Positions 26,564 to 34,160 of a stretch of DNA of 64,000 nt are shown piece by piece; position 1 is the stretch's first letter; every line of letters begins with the position of its first letter. This stretch comes from Flavobacterium salmonis. GTDB taxonomy: Bacteria; Bacteroidota; Bacteroidia; Flavobacteriales; Flavobacteriaceae. Below the pieces are notes generated by a model. That model made no database searches and was not told where the DNA came from. It worked only from the letters and a program-made list of their open reading frames with translations. The stretch is from assembly GCF_903819435.1 (NCBI RefSeq), contig NZ_CAIJDP010000078.1:126221-190220 (forward strand), read 5' to 3'. Position numbers and translations under genes: made by a program.

Positions 26564-28108
26564 ATGGCTAACCATCAAAAAGATTTCTTATTTGTACTGA
26601 TTAAATCCCTTTCTAAATCCGAAAAAAGACAGTTTAAAATTTTTGCAAGCCGTTTAGAAACGAGTTCGAATACTAAATTCATTGAGTTATTTAATATTTT
26701 GGATAAGTCTGAAACTTACGATGAAAAGCTTATTCTTAAAAACGGCATTATCAAAAAAGTTCAGTTATCTAATTTAAAATCATACTTATATAAACAGATT
26801 TTAGTTAGTATTCGCTTGAATATTCCGAGCCAGAATATTCGTTATCAATTGCGGGAACAAATTGATTTTGCTGTTATTCTATACAATAAAGGATTATACA
26901 AACAGAGCTTGAAAATCCTGGATAAAACTAAAATCACTGCACTTGAAAACGATGAAAAATTAATGGCTTATGAAATTGTTGAATTCGAAAAATTAATCGA
27001 ATCCCAATATATTACACGAAGTATTCAGGGCCGTGCCGATGAATTGGTCATTCAGGCAAAGGAATTGAATTATCGAAATACAATCTCCAGTAAGTTATCT
27101 AATTTATCATTACAGCTTTATGGAATTATGTTGAAGACCGGTTATGTAAAAAGCGATGAGGAGTATAAATATATTGATGATTATTTCAATAAGCACATTT
27201 CTAAACTTGACGAAAGCAAGTTTGGTTTCCGTGAAAAATATTGGTTTTACAATGCCAATTTATGGAGAAGTTTTCTTGTTCAGGATTTTCTTGCCAGCTA
27301 TAAATACGCATATAAATGGGTCAGGTTGTTTTATGATAATCCAAATATGATTTACCAAAATCCGGTATTTTTTCTTAAGGGAAATCATTACTTTTTAGAA
27401 TCGCTTTATATGCTGAAATATAAATCGAATTTTAAGAAATACCTAACGCTTTTAGAAGAGACAATTAATGATGATAAATTTCCTGCAAATGATAACATCG
27501 CATCACTATCATTTCTGTATGTATATAATAATAAATTAAACTATCATATTCTTGAAGGTACATTTGCCGAAAGCGAATATTTGATTCCTGAAATTTTAGA
27601 GAAAATAAAAATTCACAACGAACATCTTGATGAACATCACGAAATGTTATTTTATTACAAAATTGCATCTATCTATTTTGGAAATGAAAAATACAACGAT
27701 TCGATTTACTATTTAGATAAAATCATCAATAATAAAAACCTGACAATGCGTGAAGATTTGATGTGTTTTGCAAGACTCCTGTCCTTAATAGCACATTACG
27801 AGTTAGGCAAGGATTACTATCTGGAGAATCACCTCAAAAGTACCTATAAGTTTTTACTGAAAATGAATGACCTGCATGAAGTTCAGAAGGAAATTATTAA
27901 ATTCATGAGAAACCTTAATAATTTCTATCCAGCCGATATTAAAAGGGAATTTATCAAAATGCGGGAACGTTTTATTGAATTAGAAAAAAACACGTATGAA
28001 AAAAGAGCTTTTCTGTATTTGGATATAATATCATGGCTGGAAAGCAAAATTGAAAACAGAAAAATTGCTGATATTATTAAAGAAAAGGCAAAACTTAGCA
28101 GCCGTTAA
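26564..28108 (+). CDS. Unknown protein with helical repeats, divergent from leuA
   Basis: This 514-residue protein lacks a signal peptide and so is probably cytoplasmic. It is strongly helical and rich in Lys, Tyr and Leu, with TPR-like spacing (for example FAVILYNKGLYKQSLKILDKTK and KIASIYFGNEKYNDSIYYLDKI). The N-terminus SLSKSEKRQFKIFASRL is lysine-rich and could touch nucleic acid, which is speculation. It is not a recognised family. A strong terminator follows about 130 bases after the stop. Confidence 0.75.
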   Translation: MANHQKDFLFVLIKSLSKSEKRQFKIFASRLETSSNTKFIELFNILDKSETYDEKLILKNGIIKKVQLSNLKSYLYKQILVSIRLNIPSQNIRYQLREQIDFAVILYNKGLYKQSLKILDKTKITALENDEKLMAYEIVEFEKLIESQYITRSIQGRADELVIQAKELNYRNTISSKLSNLSLQLYGIMLKTGYVKSDEEYKYIDDYFNKHISKLDESKFGFREKYWFYNANLWRSFLVQDFLASYKYAYKWVRLFYDNPNMIYQNPVFFLKGNHYFLESLYMLKYKSNFKKYLTLLEETINDDKFPANDNIASLSFLYVYNNKLNYHILEGTFAESEYLIPEILEKIKIHNEHLDEHHEMLFYYKIASIYFGNEKYNDSIYYLDKIINNKNLTMREDLMCFARLLSLIAHYELGKDYYLENHLKSTYKFLLKMNDLHEVQKEIIKFMRNLNNFYPADIKREFIKMRERFIELEKNTYEKRAFLYLDIISWLESKIENRKIADIIKEKAKLSSR

Positions 28109-28239
28109 CAGTTTTAAAAATCTTAACTTATATCCAACAAAGTAATAACAAAACCTTAACAGCAAAGGAAAGATATATGTCGGACATTTGTAATGTAATA
28201 AACTGGTTATTTATTATTTTGGTTTTGGTTAGTTAAATG
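28109..28239 (+). other. 3' region of the helical-repeat gene / possible small RNA start
   Basis: There is no reading frame. It contains GACATTTGTAATGTAATAA (28187-28205), which resembles a -7 box with G for the first T and is echoed by CTTTGTAATGTAATAA near 36050. If used, it would give an RNA of about 75 bases ending at the 28240 terminator. Confidence 0.3.
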
Positions 28240-28275
28240 ATGCCGGCGTCTTCGAGATGCCGGCATTCTTTTTTT
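28240..28275 (+). terminator. Strong terminator with UUCG-type loop
   Basis: A 12-bp stem (ATGCCGGCGTCT / AGATGCCGGCAT, one G-U) has a TCG loop, followed by TCTTTTTTT. It is the most GC-rich hairpin in the window. Confidence 0.9.
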
Positions 28276-28292
28276 ATATCTATATGGTTTAT

Positions 28293-28426
28293 TTTGTTTC
28301 AGGTTTCAAGTTTGAGGTTGCTTTACTTTGCACTATTTAACCACAAAGCATGCAAAGCTGTGTGATATAAACTTTGCGCGCTTTGCTGTTAAATTTACAC
28401 TCCAACAACTTGAAACTTGAAACAAA
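28293..28426. repeat. Nested long inverted repeat between terminator and BtuF-like gene
   Basis: The outer 20-base arms TTTGTTTCAGGTTTCAAGTT (28293-28312) and 28407-28426 match at 19 of 20 positions. The inner 22-base arms (28336-28357 and 28372-28393; TTTAACCACAAAGCATG...) match at 19 of 22. Folded, this is one long interrupted hairpin. Confidence 0.7.
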
Positions 28427-28439
28427 GAAAAACTTTAAA

Positions 28440-29240
28440 CTAATTTTTCAATCTTTCGTGAAGCAATTTAAAATATGGAAAAGCCTTTAATAACCGGCTT
28501 CCGTGCCAGGAAAACATCTCACCATCAACAAAAATAGTTTTGGCATGATGAGTGAAGCGCCCTATTTCAAAAGCATCTTCTTCTTTGAAAGGATATGGTT
28601 CTGAGGAAAGAAATACAACATCCGGATCACCTTCCAATCGCATTTTTTTAAGTTCTATTTCGGGATAACGTCCTTTATCTTCGTAGATATTCTTAAAATG
28701 ATTTAACTTTAATAACTCATTTATATAAGTATCATTACCGGCTACCATATAAGGATCTTTCCAAATAAAATATGCTGCTTTTTTAATAGAAATATCCTGG
28801 ACATATTTTTTGAAATCCCTTAAAGCAAAAGCCAATTTATCATTCCACTTTTGGGCTTCGGTCCTGCAATTAAAAAGCTGCCCAAAATCTGAAATCATTT
28901 GAAAATTATCTTCAACAGAAACAATATTTGTAACCCAAACAGGACATATTTTGCTTAATTGGTTTACAATTTCTTCTGTGTTTTCTTCTTTATTGCAAAT
29001 GATAATATCTGGCTCTAATAATTTTATTTTCTCCAAATGGATTTTTTTAGTTCCGCCAACGATTTTCTTAGTTGCTTTTAAATGATAGGGATGAACGCAA
29101 AATTTAGTTATTCCTGTAATTTTTTCTTCCAAACCTAAATCATACAACAATTCTGTTTGAGATGGTACTAACGAAATAATGCGTTTTGGGGGTGTTTCAA
29201 AAGAATGCAACGTACCAATTTGATCTCTGAGTTGTTTCAT
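28440..29240 (-). CDS. BtuF-like helical-backbone metal receptor protein, no signal peptide
   Basis: This 266-residue protein has the periplasmic-binding fold of vitamin B12/iron-complex receptors: PKRIISLVPSQTELLYDLGLEEKITGIT, VGGTKKIHLEKIKLLEPDIIICN and a C-terminal lobe with DPDVVFLSSEPYPFKEEDA. It begins MKQLRDQIGTLHSFETPPKR, directly at the domain, so no export signal is visible. No ABC permease or ATPase gene is adjacent. It may be cytoplasmic, or the start may be wrong, though no signal-like stretch lies upstream. Inverted repeats flank it on both sides. Confidence 0.8.
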   Translation of the reverse strand: MKQLRDQIGTLHSFETPPKRIISLVPSQTELLYDLGLEEKITGITKFCVHPYHLKATKKIVGGTKKIHLEKIKLLEPDIIICNKEENTEEIVNQLSKICPVWVTNIVSVEDNFQMISDFGQLFNCRTEAQKWNDKLAFALRDFKKYVQDISIKKAAYFIWKDPYMVAGNDTYINELLKLNHFKNIYEDKGRYPEIELKKMRLEGDPDVVFLSSEPYPFKEEDAFEIGRFTHHAKTIFVDGEMFSWHGSRLLKAFPYFKLLHERLKN

Positions 29241-29267
29241 TTGATTTGTTTCTGATTAGTATTTTTA

Positions 29268-29378
29268 CCACAAAGATTCGCAAAGTTTCTTTAGAGAGAT
29301 TATCGTATTTAAAGTTGACAAAGCTTTTTATAAAACAATTTTAAAATTATCTTAGTATAACTTTGTGAATCTCTGTGG
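29268..29378. repeat. 20-base inverted repeat between the BtuF-like gene and pyrF
   Basis: CCACAAAGATTCGCAAAGTT (29268-29287) pairs with 29359-29378 at 18 of 20 positions across a 71-base interior. Its CCACAAAG start is shared with the inner arm of the 28336-28393 repeat, suggesting one family. Confidence 0.65.
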
Positions 29379-29415
29379 CAAAATTATGTTCAAAGTGTAG
29401 CTGCCAACCTGAACT

Positions 29416-30243
29416 TTAAACTTGAAACCTGGAACTAAGAATCTCTTCCATTTCTTGTTGAACAGACAATGCTTCTTCCCTCGCCTTTTCAGCAAAATCA
29501 TTTCCTTTTGAAGCATAAATAATAGCTCTGGCAGAATTTACCAATAACCCTACATTATCATTCATCCCGTATTTGCAAACTTCTGACAAACTTCCACCCT
29601 GAGCTCCAATACCCGGAACTAATAAAAAACTGTCGGGAACAATTTTTCTTATTTCTGCAAAGTATTCAGCTTTGGTTGCACCCACAACATACATTAAATT
29701 ATGACTATTTTTCCATGTTTTAGAAGTTTCCAAAACTTGCTTATATAATTCTTTTCCATTCGCGGTAAGAGTTTGAAAATCAAAAGCACCTTCATTTGAA
29801 GTTAAAGCCAACATTATAGTATGTTTATTTTCGAAAGCCAGAAAAGGCTCAACAGAATCTTTTCCCATGTATGGAGCAACAGTTACGCTGTCAAAATTCA
29901 AATCTTCAAAAAAAGCTTTTGCATACATGCTGGAAGTATTTCCAATATCGCCACGTTTTGCATCCGCAATAGTAAAAATTTCCGGAAAGTTTTCGTTTAT
30001 ATAATTGATCGTTTTTTGCAACGATATCCAGCCTTTTATACCATAGGCCTCAAAAAAAGCTGTGTTGGGTTTATATCCTACAGTCAAATCATGTGTCGCA
30101 TCAATTATCGCTTTATTGAACTCAAAAATAGGGTCTTCTGTTTCTAACAAATGTGACGGAATTTTATCCAGATCAGGATCTAATCCAACGCATAAAAATG
30201 ATTTCTTCTGAAGTATTTGTTCGTGTAGTTGTTGTGTGGTCAT
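29416..30243 (-). CDS. pyrF: Orotidine 5'-phosphate decarboxylase
   Basis: This 275-residue enzyme makes UMP from OMP, the last step of pyrimidine synthesis. The start at 30243 (MTTQQLHEQILQKKSFLCVGLDPD) is chosen because the longer open frame runs through a terminator serving the upstream gene. The type 2 (long) OMPDC pattern is clear: FNKAIIDATHDLTVGYKPN and the catalytic DAKRGDIGNTSSMYA, with VTVAPYMGKDSVEPF. The last residues SSRFQV and the stop are encoded by sequence (CAGGTTTCAAGTTT) also present in the nearby repeat at 28301, so the 3' end seems to have been replaced by repeat DNA. Confidence 0.95.
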   Translation of the reverse strand: MTTQQLHEQILQKKSFLCVGLDPDLDKIPSHLLETEDPIFEFNKAIIDATHDLTVGYKPNTAFFEAYGIKGWISLQKTINYINENFPEIFTIADAKRGDIGNTSSMYAKAFFEDLNFDSVTVAPYMGKDSVEPFLAFENKHTIMLALTSNEGAFDFQTLTANGKELYKQVLETSKTWKNSHNLMYVVGATKAEYFAEIRKIVPDSFLLVPGIGAQGGSLSEVCKYGMNDNVGLLVNSARAIIYASKGNDFAEKAREEALSVQQEMEEILSSRFQV

Positions 30244-30300
30244 TGGTGATTTTTTAGTTCTTCCAATATTAAGAATGATTCTTTTTTGAAAGTATGCAAA

Positions 30301-30334
30301 AATAAAAAAAGCCACTCAATTAAGAATGGCTTTT
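30301..30334 (-). terminator. Terminator of the OmpA-family gene
   Basis: On the minus strand the stem AAAAGCCA/TGGCTTTT is followed by a T-rich run reaching 30301. It lies 22 bases after the OmpA-family stop and upstream of the pyrF start. Confidence 0.8.
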
Positions 30335-30355
30335 GGTATTTATATTCAACTGTTA

Positions 30356-32539
30356 TTAGAAATTACCTAAATAAACAATTTCAGTTCTTCTGTTTGCAGC
30401 TCTTCCGGCAGCTGTATTATTAGGTTTAACCGGTTTTGAAGCTCCAAATCCTTGTGAGGTTAAGTTAGCCGGATTTACTCCTTTTTCAATTAAGGCATCC
30501 ATAATAATTTTTGCTCTTTCTTCAGACAACTTTTGATTTGCCTTAGCATTTCCTACATTATCAGTATGTCCGTAAATAGCAAACTTAGCATTTGGATAAT
30601 TTTTTAAAATTTCTTTGATAGCATCAAATCTTCCTGAAGTTTCTACTTTTTTAGCATCACTTAATGTAGCTTTACCTGTTGTAAAGAAAATAGATTTTGC
30701 TTCAACCTGCAATTGTGCCAAAGTAGCTTTGCTAACTTCAGGACAACCTTTATTTTCTGCCGGTCCCGCTACTAACGGACAACCATCTGCATTATCAGCA
30801 ACTCCATCTTTATCAGTATCTAAAACCGGGCATCCTTTATTTTCAATTAACCCCGCAACATCCGGACAGGCATCATCCTTATCTAAAATCGTATCACCGT
30901 CTTTATCCGGCCATGGACAACCTTTGTTTTCAACCGGACCGGAAACTGTTGGACATGCATCAACATTATCTAATAATGTATCTCCATCGCTATCTTTCCA
31001 TGGACATCCTTTATTTTCTAAAGGACCTGCAATTTCAGGACAAGTATCATCTTTATCAAAAACTTTATCACCATCTGTATCTGGCCATGGGCATCCATTA
31101 TTTTCAATTGGTCCCACTATTTTTTTACACCCATCTTCTTTATCTATAACTCCGTCTCCATCCGTATCTTTAAATTTCTTCTCATAAACCGGAAGCTTAA
31201 GCCCAACGTAAAAATCAGCTGCTTTCGATTCTTTAGAAACTAAATTAGACACAACAGATCCAGACCCAACGAAGAAAGTCCCTACACGCAATCCTGTACC
31301 TATCTGAGTTCCGCTATATTCCATCCAGGTAACAGGTACATAAAAACTAAACCATCTGCTTTCATAACGGGGAGTTAAACTTACTCTGTCAGCAATACTG
31401 GTTGCGTTTAATTTTGTGTTTGAAACCATACTGATATCTCCATTAAGATTCAGATAGAATTTATTGTGTATATTCCAGTCAACATCTGTGTGAAGTGCTG
31501 TAGGCAAATTTGTTTTTACTCCTTTTGAAGTTGAAGTTTTTGTATAACGATCATTTAACAGATCATATAAATTATCTGTATCATCAATCATTTGCTGCGT
31601 AAGAGTACCTGATATATCGTAAATATCCTGTTTTGATTTTTTATAATTTATAGAACCAATATCCGTAACCGATAATCCGAAACGTATTTTATATTTATTT
31701 AAATCTCTAAAATTATTATCTGCAGGTTTAGCCTTGCTGAGATCATATTTTTCATAATCCGGCCTCCATTCGTATACAAGTCCAAAATCAAAGCCTACTC
31801 CGCTTGAATTTATATCAAATTCATAATCCTCATTAGCTTCCCAATCCTGACTTCCGCCAATTTTTAATTCTCCATTAGTAATTAAAGTACTATTTTCAGG
31901 ATCTAATGGGTTTTCGATAAATACTGCATTTGCATTTTTTCCCTGAATATAACCATTTGCAACACCCTGCAAATATTTAGCAGTTAAACCTCCTTTTAAG
32001 AAATGCTGATTTTTTTGAAAAAGAACCGCTGCATAGGAAATTCCTAATTCTCCCCAGGCATGTGATGCTCCGTTTGGACTACCAACATTAAAACTAAAAC
32101 TGTTTGACTGATCTAATCCATCTTTAACCTGATCAACAAGATTACCATTAACATCTCTAAGATTTGTAACAGATCTTGCTCTGGTAAAAAGTGCCAATGT
32201 ATGTTTTGGAGCAATGTTAAACATAAATGACGGCCCCATAATATCCAAATTGATAAGAGCATTGTTTGCGTTTGACGAGGTCATTTTTGATTGACTGTCA
32301 AAATCATAACCGTCTTTAAAAACATCAAAAAGTTTTACACCATACAAATCATTACTAACAGCCGTGCTGACAGAAAACAAATTGATATCGGTCTTAAAAC
32401 GGGAATCAGCAATTGACGCAGGATTAAAAAGTACACTTTGTACACCGGCATAATTATCATGAAAATAACCTGAATAAGATTGCGCTTTACTCGCAAAGGA
32501 TGTCATTAAAATTAATAGAATAAGTAATTGTTTTTTCAT
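30356..32539 (-). CDS. OmpA-family outer-membrane protein with thrombospondin type-3 repeats
   Basis: This 727-residue protein has a signal peptide (MKKQLLILLILMTSFASKAQS). Residues about 22-465 form a barrel-like domain of the DUF5723 type (GYFHDNYAGVQSVLFNPASIADSRFKTDINLF). Five calcium-binding type-3 repeats follow (for example DTDGDGVIDKEDGC and DKDGDTILDKDDACP, each closed by ENKGCP). A C-terminal OmpA peptidoglycan-binding domain ends it (YGHTDNVGNAKANQKLSEERA, LTSQGFGASKP). The architecture suggests an outer-membrane anchor with a stalk to the cell wall. Promoter and terminator indicate a single-gene unit. Confidence 0.9.
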   Translation of the reverse strand: MKKQLLILLILMTSFASKAQSYSGYFHDNYAGVQSVLFNPASIADSRFKTDINLFSVSTAVSNDLYGVKLFDVFKDGYDFDSQSKMTSSNANNALINLDIMGPSFMFNIAPKHTLALFTRARSVTNLRDVNGNLVDQVKDGLDQSNSFSFNVGSPNGASHAWGELGISYAAVLFQKNQHFLKGGLTAKYLQGVANGYIQGKNANAVFIENPLDPENSTLITNGELKIGGSQDWEANEDYEFDINSSGVGFDFGLVYEWRPDYEKYDLSKAKPADNNFRDLNKYKIRFGLSVTDIGSINYKKSKQDIYDISGTLTQQMIDDTDNLYDLLNDRYTKTSTSKGVKTNLPTALHTDVDWNIHNKFYLNLNGDISMVSNTKLNATSIADRVSLTPRYESRWFSFYVPVTWMEYSGTQIGTGLRVGTFFVGSGSVVSNLVSKESKAADFYVGLKLPVYEKKFKDTDGDGVIDKEDGCKKIVGPIENNGCPWPDTDGDKVFDKDDTCPEIAGPLENKGCPWKDSDGDTLLDNVDACPTVSGPVENKGCPWPDKDGDTILDKDDACPDVAGLIENKGCPVLDTDKDGVADNADGCPLVAGPAENKGCPEVSKATLAQLQVEAKSIFFTTGKATLSDAKKVETSGRFDAIKEILKNYPNAKFAIYGHTDNVGNAKANQKLSEERAKIIMDALIEKGVNPANLTSQGFGASKPVKPNNTAAGRAANRRTEIVYLGNF

Positions 32540-32568
32540 TAAATCGGGGTTTTAAGTTTAATTGACGG

Positions 32569-32576
32569 CAAAACTA
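32569..32576 (-). promoter_or_regulatory. -7 box (TAGTTTTG) for the OmpA-family gene
   Basis: An exact TAnnTTTG on the minus strand lies 29 bases before the ATG. The remaining 250 bases up to the CsbD gene show nothing else. Confidence 0.6.
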
Positions 32577-32792
32577 CAACATTACATTTAAATTGGTATT
32601 ACCAAAACATTGATTTGATGTAACATCTTATACTTATTATGTAGAATAATCCTGTCCTTTTAAAAAACCCAAAACGCACTCTGTACAAAAGAAAAAATGT
32701 GAATTATGAAATAGTTTTAATAATTTATATAACACAAACCAAGAGCGAAATTTTGAATTTTATACTATATAAACTTTAAAATTATAAAAGCA

Positions 32793-32978
32793 ATGAATAC
32801 AACAGAAATAAAAGGAAACTGGAACGAGTTCAAAGGAAGATTAAAACAAAAATATGCCGATTTGACTGATGATGATTTGTTATATGAAGAAGGAAAAGAA
32901 GATGAAATATACGGTAAAATCCAGCAAAAATTAGGTAAAACAAAAGAAGAATGGGATAAAATTGTATCAGATTTATAA
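32793..32978 (+). CDS. CsbD family stress protein
   Basis: This 61-residue hydrophilic protein is wholly covered by the CsbD pattern: TEIKGNWNEFKGRLKQKYADLTDDDL, then GKEDEIYGKIQQKLGKTKEEWDKIV. CsbD-like proteins are general-stress induced and their molecular role is unclear. It is the first of a group of stress-type genes, followed by its own terminator. Confidence 0.92.
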   Translation: MNTTEIKGNWNEFKGRLKQKYADLTDDDLLYEEGKEDEIYGKIQQKLGKTKEEWDKIVSDL

Positions 32979-32998
32979 ATCATCTCAAAATATGCAAT

Positions 32999-33032
32999 AT
33001 ACCGCCTAACTTAAATTAGGCGGTATTTTTTT
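32999..33032 (+). terminator. Terminator after the CsbD gene
   Basis: The perfect 11-bp stem ATACCGCCTAA/TTAGGCGGTAT has a 6-base loop, then TTTTTT. Confidence 0.92.
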
Positions 33033-33127
33033 GATTTTCAAACTTTAAAGTTTTACATTTCCTAAAAGCTCGAATTAACTCAAAAAACCAAATAAATTAG
33101 TTATCTTTAAACATATTTTTTTACAAA

Positions 33128-33679
33128 ATGAAATTATTTATAAAATTTGATATTAATACAATTTGCACACTTTTTCTCAAAGAAAAACTGGAGGAGCAAA
33201 ATTTAAATTTTTCTACCTTAGGTTTTGGAGAAATTGAACTTGAAGAGAATCTTAGTACAGAAGCATTAGATGCCCTTAAAAACGATTTAAGTCCTTTTGG
33301 TTTTGAAGTAGTAGAAAATCAAAAAAGTGTACTGGTTCAAAAAATAAAAGATGCAATTATTGAATTAGTTTATACTGATGACAATAATAACTTTAAAAGT
33401 TCTGCTTATTTGGCTGACAAATTAAATCATAGTTATGGTTATTTATCAAATGTATTTTCTGAAGTAACCTATTCATCTATTGAAAATTTTATAATCATTC
33501 AAAAAATTGAAAGAGCTAAACAGTTAATGATTGTAAATGAAATGAGTTTAACCGAAATTGCTTTTTTACTGAATTATTCAAGTGTTGCACATTTAAGTAC
33601 TCAATTTAAAAACACAACCGGAATAACCCCTTCGGCATTTCTGAGAATTATTAAAAAACGAAGAGAAAATTTAAAATAA
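33128..33679 (+). CDS. AraC-family DNA-binding protein (short form)
   Basis: This 183-residue protein has a C-terminal AraC HTH region (about 100-180): FKSSAYLADKLNHSYGYLSNVFSEV, then ENFIIIQKIERAKQLM and MSLTEIAFLLNYSSVAHLSTQFKNTTGITPSAF. The roughly 75-residue N-terminal part (MKLFIKFDINTICTLFLKEK) is not a cupin or sensor domain I know. It lies 20 bases before a response-regulator gene and probably shares its transcript. Its targets may be the stress genes around it (inference). Confidence 0.88.
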   Translation: MKLFIKFDINTICTLFLKEKLEEQNLNFSTLGFGEIELEENLSTEALDALKNDLSPFGFEVVENQKSVLVQKIKDAIIELVYTDDNNNFKSSAYLADKLNHSYGYLSNVFSEVTYSSIENFIIIQKIERAKQLMIVNEMSLTEIAFLLNYSSVAHLSTQFKNTTGITPSAFLRIIKKRRENLK

Positions 33680-33699
33680 AACCCAAATACCTTTAATCA

Positions 33700-34149
33700 A
33701 TGCAAAAAAACGCATTACACATTTTACTCGCTGATGACGACGAAGACGATAGACTTTTCTTTAAAGATGCTTTTGAAGAGGTAAAAGTACAAACCAATGT
33801 CGAATTTGTTTTCGATGGCTTACAGTTAATGGAACATCTAATGAACCCGGACACTAAATTGCCTGATATTTTATTTCTGGATTTAAACATGCCTAAAAAA
33901 ACAGGTAAAGAATGTTTGATCGAAATAAAAAAAACAGAACACCTTAAAAACCTTATAATTGCAATTTACTCAACATCATCTTCTGATGAGGATATTGAAG
34001 ATACATTTATTGAAGGAGCAAATATTTACATAAAAAAACCAAGTGACTTTAATGCACTTAAAAAAATTATTAACGAAGTTATAACGCTAAATTGGCATTA
34101 TCATACATCAGGATTAAATCGTGATAATTTCTTATTAAGTCTTAAATAA
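33700..34149 (+). CDS. Single-domain response regulator
   Basis: This 149-residue receiver-only protein is of the Rcp1/CheY-like type. Acidic pocket residues are in ILLADDDEDDRLFF, the phosphoacceptor is D61 in LFLDLNMPKKTG, and a Ser/Thr switch (IYSTSSSDED) and Lys (IYIKKPSD) follow. There is no output domain, so it must act through a partner. The histidine kinase starts 12 bases later and is the obvious cognate partner. Confidence 0.93.
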   Translation: MQKNALHILLADDDEDDRLFFKDAFEEVKVQTNVEFVFDGLQLMEHLMNPDTKLPDILFLDLNMPKKTGKECLIEIKKTEHLKNLIIAIYSTSSSDEDIEDTFIEGANIYIKKPSDFNALKKIINEVITLNWHYHTSGLNRDNFLLSLK

Positions 34150-34160
34150 TTGCAATAATA

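Noticed and set aside
30244..30315. N-terminal extension of pyrF
   Set aside because: It would be translated through the terminator of the upstream gene, and family members start at the later ATG.
30740..31170. Regularly spaced DNA repeats resembling a CRISPR-like array
   Set aside because: They are the codons of the five calcium-binding repeats in frame; unit lengths follow the protein repeat and spacers are not variable foreign DNA.
30615..31187. Open frame of 190 codons on the plus strand
   Set aside because: It is the antisense shadow of the OmpA-family type-3 repeats; its own repetitiveness mirrors the repeats of the real gene.
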